Below the pieces are notes generated by a model. The model ran no database searches, was not told the origin of the DNA, and was given only the letters and a program-made list of their open reading frames with translations. A stretch of DNA of 64,000 nt. Origin: Algoriphagus sediminis. Lineage in GTDB: Bacteria; Bacteroidota; Bacteroidia; Cytophagales; Cyclobacteriaceae. The stretch is from NCBI RefSeq assembly GCF_030403435.1, contig NZ_JAUEPH010000003.1, positions 372,001-436,000 on the forward strand, written 5' to 3'. Positions 39,531-46,868 of the stretch are shown here, in pieces. Numbering within the stretch: the first letter of the stretch is position 1; each line of letters begins with the position of its first letter. Made by a program: the position numbers and the translations under genes.

Positions 39531-39557
39531 AAGCCATCTTAATGGTAAAGATGGCTT
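39531..39557 (-). terminator. Terminator after the 39567 partner gene
   Basis: On the minus strand, AAGCCATCTT pairs with AAGATGGCTT around a short loop and is followed by TTTT. It lies about 10 bp after the stop at 39567 and ends transcription of the 41.6 kb cassette before the C-terminal remnant. Confidence 0.8.
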
Positions 39558-39566
39558 GTAAACTAG

Positions 39567-40094
39567 TTAATCTACAAATACTGAATAGAGAGGAACAGAA
39601 CATTCATATACCCACTCTCCTTCCTTATTCTTCTTTTGTACCCGAAGGCTCTCAGAATTAGGATACTTAAACAACAAAAAGGAGTATTCTCCAATTATAA
39701 TTGGCTCAGTTATGGACAAATAAGGTTGATCTTTCAAATTTTTGATCAACACAAATCTTTTTCCTAGTTTTTTAGGTTCAAATTCTTTTACCTGAATATT
39801 CATTACATGATTGATCAACTGGTCTATCGCTCGTTCCAATCCGGGGACTTCAAAGGAGCAAAGAGCAATGCCTCCTTCCTGTCTATAGTAGTCACCATAC
39901 AGCAAATGGACCCATGACTTGTAATCGATTGTCTGAAAGAAGATGAGAGTTTGATCCTTACCGGAATTTTTGAAAGCTCCTTCGATGACTTGATATTGTT
40001 CTTTTGTCAGTTTATTTTTTTGTTGTGCTTCACAAACCAATAGTGATCCAAAAAGCATGAGTAAAACAAACCCACTAATTGCATTTCGTCCCAT
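39567..40094 (-). CDS. Small exported protein, candidate immunity partner of the 40075 protein
   Basis: Read from the ATG at 40094 this is a 175-residue protein with a signal peptide (MGRNAISGFVLLML..., ends about CEAQ). An earlier in-frame ATG at 40121 adds nine residues. I prefer 40094 because it is the same position, relative to the large gene, as the start of the paralogue at 38710-39237: both overlap the large gene's last codons by 20 nt. The mature domain (about 150 residues, alpha/beta, ending in WVYECSVPL) is not a family I recognise. Overlap with a secreted metallopeptidase-like protein, and co-retention with that protein's C-terminus at 39.2 kb, suggest an inhibitor or immunity role. 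Confidence 0.72.
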   Translation of the reverse strand: MGRNAISGFVLLMLFGSLLVCEAQQKNKLTKEQYQVIEGAFKNSGKDQTLIFFQTIDYKSWVHLLYGDYYRQEGGIALCSFEVPGLERAIDQLINHVMNIQVKEFEPKKLGKRFVLIKNLKDQPYLSITEPIIIGEYSFLLFKYPNSESLRVQKKNKEGEWVYECSVPLYSVFVD

Positions 40095-41613
40095 TTGCTT
40101 TATTGCTTCCATTTTTCTCATTGTTTAAAATCTGATTGATTTCATTCCAGCTGCTACCAGCTGGAATGAATGGCTTTGCCTCATCTATAAGCTGCGTCTT
40201 GTTTGGATTTAATAATCCACCAAACGACATTTTGTAATAATAGTCAAAAGGCAAACTTCCTCCAGAAGGTCCAAAGTTTTTATCCCAATTGTAGAGAGAT
40301 ACTGCCATACCTAGAATGAAATCGCTCATGGCCGCATGATGAGTATCATTCCAATCTTCTTCATATTTTTCCAGATATCTTACCATCAGCTCAAATGTAT
40401 TATAGTCTGTCCTTAAGTGCATATCATAGGTGTTTTCTAATAGATACGCATGAACCGTTTCATGAATGATTGTTCTGGAAATACTAAGAGAGGTTGCATT
40501 TTTGAGATAGTCATTATTTAAAGTTATCACGTTGATTCCATTCACACGTTTTGTGAACCCGTTCGCTCCTCCTGTATTATTGCTATTTTGAATCCGATAA
40601 TCAAACTTCCCACTTTGCTCAAATAAATCAAGCATACCCGGAAAAATGTCCAAAGAGCCTAATCCTGTAAGATCGGTCAGTCCTGCGCTTCCTTTTGAGA
40701 GGTCTTTAAATATGTCTGCAGCGCATTGGTTTGTGAGTTGGTTGATTATGGTTTTGGGTGCCGGGATTGTTGGAGGATCCAGAGTCGGCTTATCTCTCGG
40801 AACGCTATCTACCCCTCCTCCATCTGTGGCTGGATCTCGATCCCCTGATCCACCACCTTCATTTATATAAGTGTAGCTTGGTCTTCCACCATCTGAGCCG
40901 AAACAATTCGATTCTTCGACATAATAGTCTATTTCCTGGGAGCAATATGTTTCAAAATCTTTTTGGGATACACATTGAGTGTAATAAACAGGAATGTAAT
41001 TTGTCGTACATCGTACATCCATTCCAGCTTGACTTTTCCTTTTGTCACCTTGTTGGATTTTTCTGGAATAACTGTTTTCAATTTGACCGTTCACAACTTC
41101 AAAACCCACAAAGAACCGCTCGTCATAGGTGAAAATTTCTAATTTCCCATTCCAGAGTACTGGGATTCCATTATAGCTTATGTCATCAAAGTTGGCTTTA
41201 GATTCGTCATCACCAGGATAATATCTTGCAATTACCACATTAAATTGATCCAAGGTCTCATGGCGAACGAACATGATGTTTTGAATCATGAAATCAGCAG
41301 GGTTTTCACCTACAAAGATTTCTGACATTTCACTTGGAAAATACTTGGTCGCATTTTCAAGACTCGTCTCAAACACTTCCCGGCCATCAGGAAAATAATA
41401 ATGATGAAACTTATCCCAGTCGGGTTCTTTTTCAAAAAAAGGAAGGATGAGTTCCTGTGATTCTGTTCGGAAATTCGATCCTCTTTCAGGTAATCGAAGT
41501 CGGGTTTTATTGGTTTCAAACCAATCTCGAACAGCTGCGATTTGAGAGGTTTCAACCTCAGGAATTTGAGGATGATCAGGTTCTTCTATACAAGAAGGTA
41601 AAAATAAAACCAT
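40075..41613 (-). CDS. Secreted metallopeptidase-like protein with polymorphic C-terminus; 5' end out of frame
   Basis: The open frame starts at an internal ATG (MVLFLPSCIEEP) and gives 512 residues. The true start, by comparison with the 42407-43996 paralogue, is the ATG at 41686. A run of eight C residues (41666-41659) puts that start out of frame and into a stop, while seven would restore MMKYNFCPPKYKK and a full lipoprotein signal. Residues of about 10-165 are nearly identical to the paralogue; after the DPATDGGG linker the C-terminal domain differs. It has HETVHA (about 384-389) and a later HHAAM, the layout of a zinc metallopeptidase. As it stands, export should fail. It overlaps its small partner at 40094. 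Confidence 0.75.
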   Translation of the reverse strand: MVLFLPSCIEEPDHPQIPEVETSQIAAVRDWFETNKTRLRLPERGSNFRTESQELILPFFEKEPDWDKFHHYYFPDGREVFETSLENATKYFPSEMSEIFVGENPADFMIQNIMFVRHETLDQFNVVIARYYPGDDESKANFDDISYNGIPVLWNGKLEIFTYDERFFVGFEVVNGQIENSYSRKIQQGDKRKSQAGMDVRCTTNYIPVYYTQCVSQKDFETYCSQEIDYYVEESNCFGSDGGRPSYTYINEGGGSGDRDPATDGGGVDSVPRDKPTLDPPTIPAPKTIINQLTNQCAADIFKDLSKGSAGLTDLTGLGSLDIFPGMLDLFEQSGKFDYRIQNSNNTGGANGFTKRVNGINVITLNNDYLKNATSLSISRTIIHETVHAYLLENTYDMHLRTDYNTFELMVRYLEKYEEDWNDTHHAAMSDFILGMAVSLYNWDKNFGPSGGSLPFDYYYKMSFGGLLNPNKTQLIDEAKPFIPAGSSWNEINQILNNEKNGSNKANGTKCN

Positions 41614-41658
41614 GGTAAAAAGTACAATTAAACTGGATTTAGCTAGTTTTTTGTACTT

Positions 41659-41666
41659 GGGGGGGG
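41659..41666 (-). repeat. C8 homopolymer tract in signal-peptide codons (out of frame)
   Basis: Eight C residues on the coding strand (G8 as written) lie 18 bases after the 5'-most ATG at 41686. The matching tract in the paralogue (43970-43976) has seven. The extra base shifts the frame to a TAA about 10 codons further on. Flanking bases are otherwise nearly the same. Length change by slipped-strand mispairing would switch the gene on and off. Confidence 0.75.
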
Positions 41667-41680
41667 CAAAAATTGTATTT

Positions 41681-41741
41681 CATCATTTAATCGTTGGGTA
41701 AGTATTTAATTCTTTCGTTAATGTGATGAAAACTAAGGTTT
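41681..41741 (-). promoter_or_regulatory. Duplicated 5' region shared by both large lipoprotein genes
   Basis: These 61 bases, the double ATG and the upstream DNA, are the same as 43991-44051 before the second gene. Beyond 41741 the two diverge. Both genes therefore probably use the same promoter and translation signals, and the duplication or exchange breakpoint lies at this border. Confidence 0.65.
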
Positions 41742-41792
41742 CTCGCAAGTTAAATTCAAAAATTTATCTTTTTTTTGGAACAATGTAGGTTT

Positions 41793-41857
41793 GTGCCTAT
41801 CGCACAAATGGTTTTCAGGTAGGCCAAGAGCTACCAAGTCTGAGTCCCTCTGGGACT
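41793..41857. repeat. Composite stem-loop repeat, copy B
   Basis: Contains GTGCCTATCGCAC (41793-41805) and the perfect palindrome AGTCCCTCTGGGACT (41843-41857), with TACCAAG before the second hairpin as in copy A at 37884-37977. It lies between the two cassettes of the toxin-like array, just upstream of the out-of-frame gene. Confidence 0.6.
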
Positions 41858-41918
41858 ATGGAGTAAGAGTTGTCTAGATTTAGGTCCTATCCCGATTGAA
41901 GCTTAGGATAATGACTTA

Positions 41919-42419
41919 TTAGTTATTCTTTTTTCTTCGTAAAGTGTCCACAGCAGGGATTGGGGCAATTGGGATTTCTAAAGGTGCCAAGTCATTTCCA
42001 GAAGCACTTACATGCACCCTAACCTCATAAACTGTAAACTGATAATTATACACGAAACGCTTAGCCGAGCAGTAATCCTCGGGCGGAAGAAGAAAAATCC
42101 TTCGATCGGGATCGTTGCCTAATTCGTACCATTCATCAAGACTTAAATCAGATGTAAATACGTAATCTGACTTAAGAATATCAGAATATGTCGATCTGTC
42201 CGTCGTTAGTTGATCAGCTTCATCTATCCAAGCATGACCGAATGAAATAAGTGGAAACTCTCTTCCTTTTCTGGTATAAGAAAAATGACTTGTACCTGGC
42301 CTGTAGCTCCCTCTATCCCACTTCTCACAATCGTCTATGACAACGAAGAGTATTTTTCGTTGGTTTACATGAGAAAACTGCCCGGCGAGTATAGAAGTAA
42401 AAAGAATTAATTTCCACAT
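41919..42419 (-). CDS. Small exported protein, candidate immunity partner of the 42407 protein
   Basis: A 166-residue protein with a short signal peptide (MWKLILFTSILAGQFSH). The mature part has KILFVVIDDCEKWDRGSY, a tyrosine- and aspartate-rich middle and a basic end (LRRKKNN). It is not similar to the 175-residue partners of the other cassette. That fits the idea that each partner matches the C-terminal domain of its own large protein, which also differs. The start overlaps the end of the large gene by 13 nt, the same coupling as in the other cassette. Family and activity are unknown. Confidence 0.68.
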   Translation of the reverse strand: MWKLILFTSILAGQFSHVNQRKILFVVIDDCEKWDRGSYRPGTSHFSYTRKGREFPLISFGHAWIDEADQLTTDRSTYSDILKSDYVFTSDLSLDEWYELGNDPDRRIFLLPPEDYCSAKRFVYNYQFTVYEVRVHVSASGNDLAPLEIPIAPIPAVDTLRRKKNN

Positions 42420-43996
42420 GGTTTAGTCATTAAATTTTTGGCATTCCCAATATCCTCCTTATAGTTCTCAAATGGAGACTTACCCATTGTGGTTCCTGGC
42501 ATCTGAGACATGATGTCAAAAGCCTTGGTACCCTCCAAACCCTCCCAGAAAAGATTCTTATAGAAATCTAAAGGAATTCCCTTGGTATAGTTCATGTACT
42601 GGTTGAACTTTTGATAATCCTCAGGAAACTGGGTTTTGTGAATTTCCATTAATGCCGCTCCCATTTTTCCTAGAAGTTGTTCTGCCATATATGCATGATG
42701 TTGAGGTCCAGAATCGCCTCTAGTCCTCAAAAAAACATATGAATCAAAGTTATAAGCAAAATCATCATCTAGGGGAGTGATTCCATTCGACTTGAGCGCC
42801 CGATAAATCTCAGCATGTACCATTTCATGTAAAATGGTTCTAGCGATTAAAAGATCAGGCCTGTTTAAAATACCAGAATTAATAGAGATTTGATGTATTC
42901 CATTAATATTTTCAACTTGTCCGTTTATATCTGAAGGTAGGCTGGCCAGCTTTAAGATAGAATTGCTAGTAGCTCCTTCTGCATCCGTAAATTCCGCCAT
43001 TTCATTTACAAAAGACGAAAGTGCTAATTTACTAACGATACAGCGGGCTCTTGCATTTTCCTTTATCGATTTATCCAATGAAATGGTCAGTTTTGGCTCT
43101 GGCAATTCAGGCGGATCATAGCAACTACTACAGGTAGAACCACCACCGTCTGTAGCCGGATCACGAACCCCAGAGCCACTACCACTTCCAGAATATACAT
43201 AGCTAGGACTTCCTCCATCTGACCCAAAACAATTTTCTTCTGATACATAACGTTCGATTACCTTGTGGCAGTTCTCTCCAACACAGACTTGATAGCCGAC
43301 AGGGTAATAATTAGTCACACATCTTACGTCCATTGCCTCCTGACTATGTTTCTTGTCTCCTTCGTAGACTGCTCTGGTATAACTAAACTCAATCTTACCG
43401 TCTTCAAACTGAAACCCCACAAAGAAGCGCTCGTCATACGTGAAAAGCTCTAATTTTCCATTCCAGAGAACAGGTATTGCATTATAGCTGATTTCATCAA
43501 AGTTGGCTTTAGATTCGTTATCACCAGGATAATATCTTGCAATTACCACATTAAATTGATCCAAGGTCTCATGGCGGACGAACATGATGTTTTGAATCAT
43601 GAAATCAGCAGGGTTTTCACCTACAAAGATTTCTGACATTTCACTTGGATAATACTTGGTAGCATTTTCAAGACTCGTCTCAAACACCTCTCTTCCATCA
43701 GGAAAATAATAATGATGAAACTTATCCCAGTCGGGTTCTTTTTCAAAAAAAGGAAGGATGAGTTCCTGTGATTCAGTTCGAAAATTTGATCCTCTTTCTG
43801 GTAATCGCAGTTTGGTTTTATTGGTTTCAAACCAATCACGAACAGCAGCAATTTGAGAGGTTTCAACCCCAGGAATTTGAGGATTATCAGGTTCGTCTAT
43901 ACAAGAAGATAAAAATAAAACCATGGTATAAAGTACAATTAAACTGGATTTAGCTAGTTTTTTGTACTTGGGGGGGCAAAAAGTGTATTTCATCAT
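42407..43996 (-). CDS. Secreted metallopeptidase-like lipoprotein with polymorphic C-terminus
   Basis: A 529-residue protein in frame from MMKYTFCPPKYKKLA, with a lipoprotein signal ending in LSSC (Cys about 32). A conserved N-terminal module (about 40-195; VETSQIAAVRDWFETNKTKL, PFFEKEPDWDKFHHYYFPDG) is followed by a cysteine-bearing variable region, a glycine-rich linker with DPATDGGG (about 280), and a C-terminal domain with RTILHEMVHAEI (His 390 and 394, Glu 391) and QHHAYM (about 432-437). This is an HExxH zincin-like arrangement with a probable third ligand downstream. The N-terminal module is about 95 per cent identical to that of the 40075 protein, while the C-termini share only the zincin pattern. 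It overlaps its small partner. A secreted peptidase toxin is the leading reading; an ordinary secreted peptidase is the alternative. Confidence 0.82.
   Translation of the reverse strand: MMKYTFCPPKYKKLAKSSLIVLYTMVLFLSSCIDEPDNPQIPGVETSQIAAVRDWFETNKTKLRLPERGSNFRTESQELILPFFEKEPDWDKFHHYYFPDGREVFETSLENATKYYPSEMSEIFVGENPADFMIQNIMFVRHETLDQFNVVIARYYPGDNESKANFDEISYNAIPVLWNGKLELFTYDERFFVGFQFEDGKIEFSYTRAVYEGDKKHSQEAMDVRCVTNYYPVGYQVCVGENCHKVIERYVSEENCFGSDGGSPSYVYSGSGSGSGVRDPATDGGGSTCSSCYDPPELPEPKLTISLDKSIKENARARCIVSKLALSSFVNEMAEFTDAEGATSNSILKLASLPSDINGQVENINGIHQISINSGILNRPDLLIARTILHEMVHAEIYRALKSNGITPLDDDFAYNFDSYVFLRTRGDSGPQHHAYMAEQLLGKMGAALMEIHKTQFPEDYQKFNQYMNYTKGIPLDFYKNLFWEGLEGTKAFDIMSQMPGTTMGKSPFENYKEDIGNAKNLMTKPCGN
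43970..43976 (-). repeat. C7 homopolymer tract in signal-peptide codons (in frame)
   Basis: Seven C residues on the coding strand encode part of F-C-P-P-K near the start of the lipoprotein signal. This is the in-frame version of the tract that has eight C residues in the paralogue at 41659-41666. Confidence 0.7.
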
Positions 43997-44281
43997 TTAA
44001 TCGTTGGGTAAGTATTTAATTCTTTCGTTAATGTGATGAAAACTAAGGTTTATTGCAAGAGTATTTTTGAATTTATTGCGAAAAAATGAAATCCTTCCCG
44101 TATGGTAATTGAGAAAAGGAATCGCTTCCTGAGAGTATGGGGTTAGGGAATTTTGCTCCTCAGGGCTGTAAGAGGTAAAAATGGTTTTTGGAGACAAAAT
44201 CCGTGGCGTAATTTAAAAACCTATCGGCTGGGTGAGTGTTCTCACTCACACTATTTTGGCTTTAATACAAAGAAATAACAC
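43997..44281. other. Intergenic region upstream of the toxin-like array
   Basis: About 285 bp between the first large lipoprotein gene and the 3' end of the TPR-cyclase. It holds the duplicated 5' region (43991-44051) and a small hairpin, GTGAGT/ACTCAC at 44232-44249, without a T-run. No further gene is convincing. A 66-codon frame runs across the conserved upstream DNA but is broken in the other copy. Confidence 0.5.
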
Positions 44282-46180
44282 TCAAGCCTCCTCCACATAC
44301 CACATGGGTAATAGACCCTTACCTTTTACTTCAACCTCACCTCGGTATTCGAATTTGAAGCGAGGGTTGTCTTTCACTTCTCCGTAAGTGGTTTCGGAGA
44401 TGTTGATTCTATTGATTTCACAGGCCGTTTCCATTCTTTGAGCCACATTCACTGTGTCACCCCAGATGTCGTATTGGAATTTTTTGATGCCTACGATTCC
44501 TGCTACCACAGGGCCTGTATTTATCCCACATCGCATATCAAATTTTACCTCTGTTTTGGTTTGGGGATTTGCATTTCTTTCGTTGATGAATGCCTTCATT
44601 TTTAAGGCAGCCAAAACTACATTGGACACCGTAGATTCTGAATTCAGACCGCCTGCTGCCATATAGGCATCCCCAATGGTTTTGATTTTTTCCAGCTTGT
44701 ATTCTTCGATAATCGAGTCAAAAGCTTTGAAACAGATATTCAATTCTTTCACCAATTCATTTGCCGTCAAGGCTGCGGCTTTTTTTGTAAAGCCAGCAAA
44801 ATCAGTAAAAATTACACTTACCTGCTCAAACTGCTTGGCTTCGGCATGGCCGTTTGCTTTAAGTTCTTCTGCCACTGAGGCCGGGAGAATGTTTAAGAGA
44901 AGTTCATCCGATCGCTCTTTTTCTTTCGCTATTATCTCGGAGGACTTTTTGATGTATTGAGAACGACGATAAAAACCAATGGCGACCACTAGAAATAGGA
45001 GTCCTGAAATCACGAATATGATCTGCTTATTTCGCTCTTTAGTAAGTCTTTCATTAAATACCAACTCCTGTTCGATACGAGCTTGTTCATTTTGAATACT
45101 ATCCAGCATTTGCTTCTTCTCAAACTCGTAATTCATCACGGTTTGGGTAAGCTCCCTAGTGTTGGATTCATTGATAATACTATCTTTTAATGCGGTAGCT
45201 TTTTTCAAATAATCCAATTCGGCCCGGTAGTCCCCGGTTTTTTCAGCAACCTCCATGAGCCTCTCGTATGCCATGCGAAGCACTTTAACTTCACCAGCCT
45301 TTTCGGCGTTTTCCAGAGATTTCTCGGCATGAAATCTTGCTTTCGCAAGTTCATTGGTTCGCTGGTATAGGTTGGCTAATCGATTATGCGTATAGGCTAG
45401 TCCTCTGGAATATCCAAGAGAATCTCTGATTCTAAGTGCCTCTAAGAGGGTCTCTTCAGCCAAGTCTAATTTATTATCATTGGCATAATTGTTTCCTAGG
45501 TTACTTAGTGCTAGGCCAATAGAATATGGATTATTTGATTCTCTGGCTGCGGCCAAAGACAATTTGTGATAGAAAATCGCAGAATCAATTGGTCCTGTAT
45601 GCTCGAAGATGATAGCAAGGTTATTATAGCTACCCTGGATTTCTGAAGGTTCATTTAATCCCTTGTCAATCTCAACTGATTTTCTTGCATGGTAAAAAGC
45701 AGGTTCATAATCATGTTGATCATAGTATAGTAAACTCAGACTGGAGTGTGTTGCTGAAATACCACTCAGACTTCCCATTTCCTGATAAATGTCCATGGCA
45801 GCAAAGCGATTTTCCAGAGATTTCTCTATATCTCCAAATTGCTTGTACATATTGGCAAGGAAATTATGTGCCCTTGCCTGGATTAGGTCCAGACCAAGCT
45901 CGTCCATGGTTTGAATCATTTCCTCGATCAGCTTGGGGTCTGACTGACTTGGATCTCGTTCTTGAATTGAAATGGCATTGTAGTATTGGGCTTGGATTAA
46001 TGCCCCTGCATTATTCTCCTTCTCTGCCAGTTGAATAGCCTCTTCGGCAAGTTTAATGGCTTTTTCATATTCATAATCTCTGTAGGCATCATAACTCTGT
46101 ATGAGTAGACTATCCAGACTTTGGCCAAAGCTTGCGAATGGCGAAAATATTATCAGAACAAAAATGAAAAGTCGAAACAT
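44282..46180 (-). CDS. TPR-containing membrane adenylate cyclase
   Basis: A 632-residue protein. The signal peptide ends about ASFGQ. Residues of about 25-335 are tetratricopeptide repeats (AIKLAEEAIQLAEKENNAGA, SIGLALSNLGNNYANDNKLD), predicted periplasmic. A coiled coil, a transmembrane helix (about 384-402), the LLLNILP linker and a cytoplasmic class III cyclase domain follow (about 455-630). Catalytic residues are complete: FTDF and TIGDAYM aspartates for metal, lysine in EKIKTIGD and aspartate in YDIWGDTVN for adenine choice, and asparagine and arginine in VNVAQRME. It would report a periplasmic protein-protein signal as cAMP. Its cyclase domain resembles that at 14464-15789. Confidence 0.93.
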   Translation of the reverse strand: MFRLFIFVLIIFSPFASFGQSLDSLLIQSYDAYRDYEYEKAIKLAEEAIQLAEKENNAGALIQAQYYNAISIQERDPSQSDPKLIEEMIQTMDELGLDLIQARAHNFLANMYKQFGDIEKSLENRFAAMDIYQEMGSLSGISATHSSLSLLYYDQHDYEPAFYHARKSVEIDKGLNEPSEIQGSYNNLAIIFEHTGPIDSAIFYHKLSLAAARESNNPYSIGLALSNLGNNYANDNKLDLAEETLLEALRIRDSLGYSRGLAYTHNRLANLYQRTNELAKARFHAEKSLENAEKAGEVKVLRMAYERLMEVAEKTGDYRAELDYLKKATALKDSIINESNTRELTQTVMNYEFEKKQMLDSIQNEQARIEQELVFNERLTKERNKQIIFVISGLLFLVVAIGFYRRSQYIKKSSEIIAKEKERSDELLLNILPASVAEELKANGHAEAKQFEQVSVIFTDFAGFTKKAAALTANELVKELNICFKAFDSIIEEYKLEKIKTIGDAYMAAGGLNSESTVSNVVLAALKMKAFINERNANPQTKTEVKFDMRCGINTGPVVAGIVGIKKFQYDIWGDTVNVAQRMETACEINRINISETTYGEVKDNPRFKFEYRGEVEVKGKGLLPMWYVEEA

Positions 46181-46390
46181 ATGAAAAATTTATCCCCATT
46201 GAATATAGTGATTTCTAGGGAACGTAAAATTTGGCTTAGCAGACTGGCCTTTAAAAACACAAACCTCCCAGCTTGGAGATTCCGGGTAATAAATATACCG
46301 CAATAGCCTCTTCGAACGAAGTCAGAAATCCCTTTTGGTATTTGAAAAAATAATGGCGATTACCTTACGATAATTCTTGATGAGGTGAAA

Positions 46391-46417
46391 AGAAAAAAGC
46401 CGATCCAAGTGGATCGG
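46391..46417 (-). terminator. Terminator after the eight-cysteine mini-protein
   Basis: On the minus strand, GCCGATCC and GGATCGGC form a perfect stem with a four-base loop, followed by TTTTTTC. It begins 25 bp after the stop at 46442. Confidence 0.85.
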
Positions 46418-46441
46418 CTTCAATTCATATGGAGGTATCAA

Positions 46442-46690
46442 TTAAGCACTTGCTCGGTTTGGAGCCCATGATGCGCACATCATACCTGGTGCGGCGTGGG
46501 TTGGATTAGCGCAATCCTCACGCTCGTATCTCAAGCAGGTAGTACAGTTTCTATCATCCTTTAACTCTGCTTTCATTTCAAATTGATCGCAGGTATAATG
46601 ACTTGATACTTCTACCCCGTGTACCTTACAAGTGTTATCTCCATTTAAGTTTTCACAATTCTGACAGTTATTTCCTAATCGAATAGCCAT
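46442..46690 (-). CDS. Eight-cysteine mini-protein, probable metal-binding
   Basis: An 82-residue protein with no signal peptide. It is built of two similar halves: Cys9-x2-Cys12, Cys21, Cys34, then Cys49-x2-Cys52, Cys60, Cys72, with aromatic residues after the last cysteine of each half (CDQF, CASW). The paired CxxC knuckles suggest two zinc sites or an iron-sulfur site. I do not recognise a named family. It is monocistronic, with its own terminator and AT-rich inverted and direct repeats upstream, so it is probably a regulated single gene. Metal binding is inference from cysteine spacing. Confidence 0.75.
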   Translation of the reverse strand: MAIRLGNNCQNCENLNGDNTCKVHGVEVSSHYTCDQFEMKAELKDDRNCTTCLRYEREDCANPTHAAPGMMCASWAPNRASA

Positions 46691-46743
46691 AGTTTCATTT
46701 GTTTAGTTTCAGTACAAGGGTAAGGATAAACAAGGATGGAATC

Positions 46744-46776
46744 AATATAAATAACTGATAATCAATTATTTATATT
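46744..46776. promoter_or_regulatory. 11-bp inverted repeat upstream of the mini-protein
   Basis: AATATAAATAA at 46744-46754 is perfectly repeated in inverse as TTATTTATATT at 46766-46776, with an inner ATAAT-CA-ATTAT palindrome at 46758-46769. It lies about 55 bp upstream of the mini-protein start. Operator, promoter or a weak hairpin are possible; AT-rich chance palindromes are also common. Confidence 0.4.
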
Positions 46777-46815
46777 AAGATTAGTTTAAAACTAAGAAAA
46801 ATTTAAACAAAAATT

Positions 46816-46845
46816 ATCCCTTAGTAGTTTGTTGATCCCTTAGTA
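46816..46845. repeat. 11-bp direct repeat, 19-bp period
   Basis: ATCCCTTAGTA occurs at 46816-46826 and again at 46835-46845, between the mini-protein gene and the SAP/DUF6434 gene. It may be a regulator half-site pair for the mini-protein. No other copy was noticed in the window. Confidence 0.35.
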
Positions 46846-46868
46846 CCAAATGTGGCCATTGAAGGATT

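Noticed and set aside
43997..44197. 66-codon frame directly upstream of the intact large lipoprotein gene
   Set aside because: It crosses the conserved promoter-proximal DNA, but the same frame is broken by a stop in the duplicate upstream of 41686, so it is unlikely to be a conserved leader gene.
44232..44249. GTGAGT/ACTCAC hairpin near the end of the TPR-cyclase gene
   Set aside because: No T-run follows on either strand, so I do not call it a terminator.
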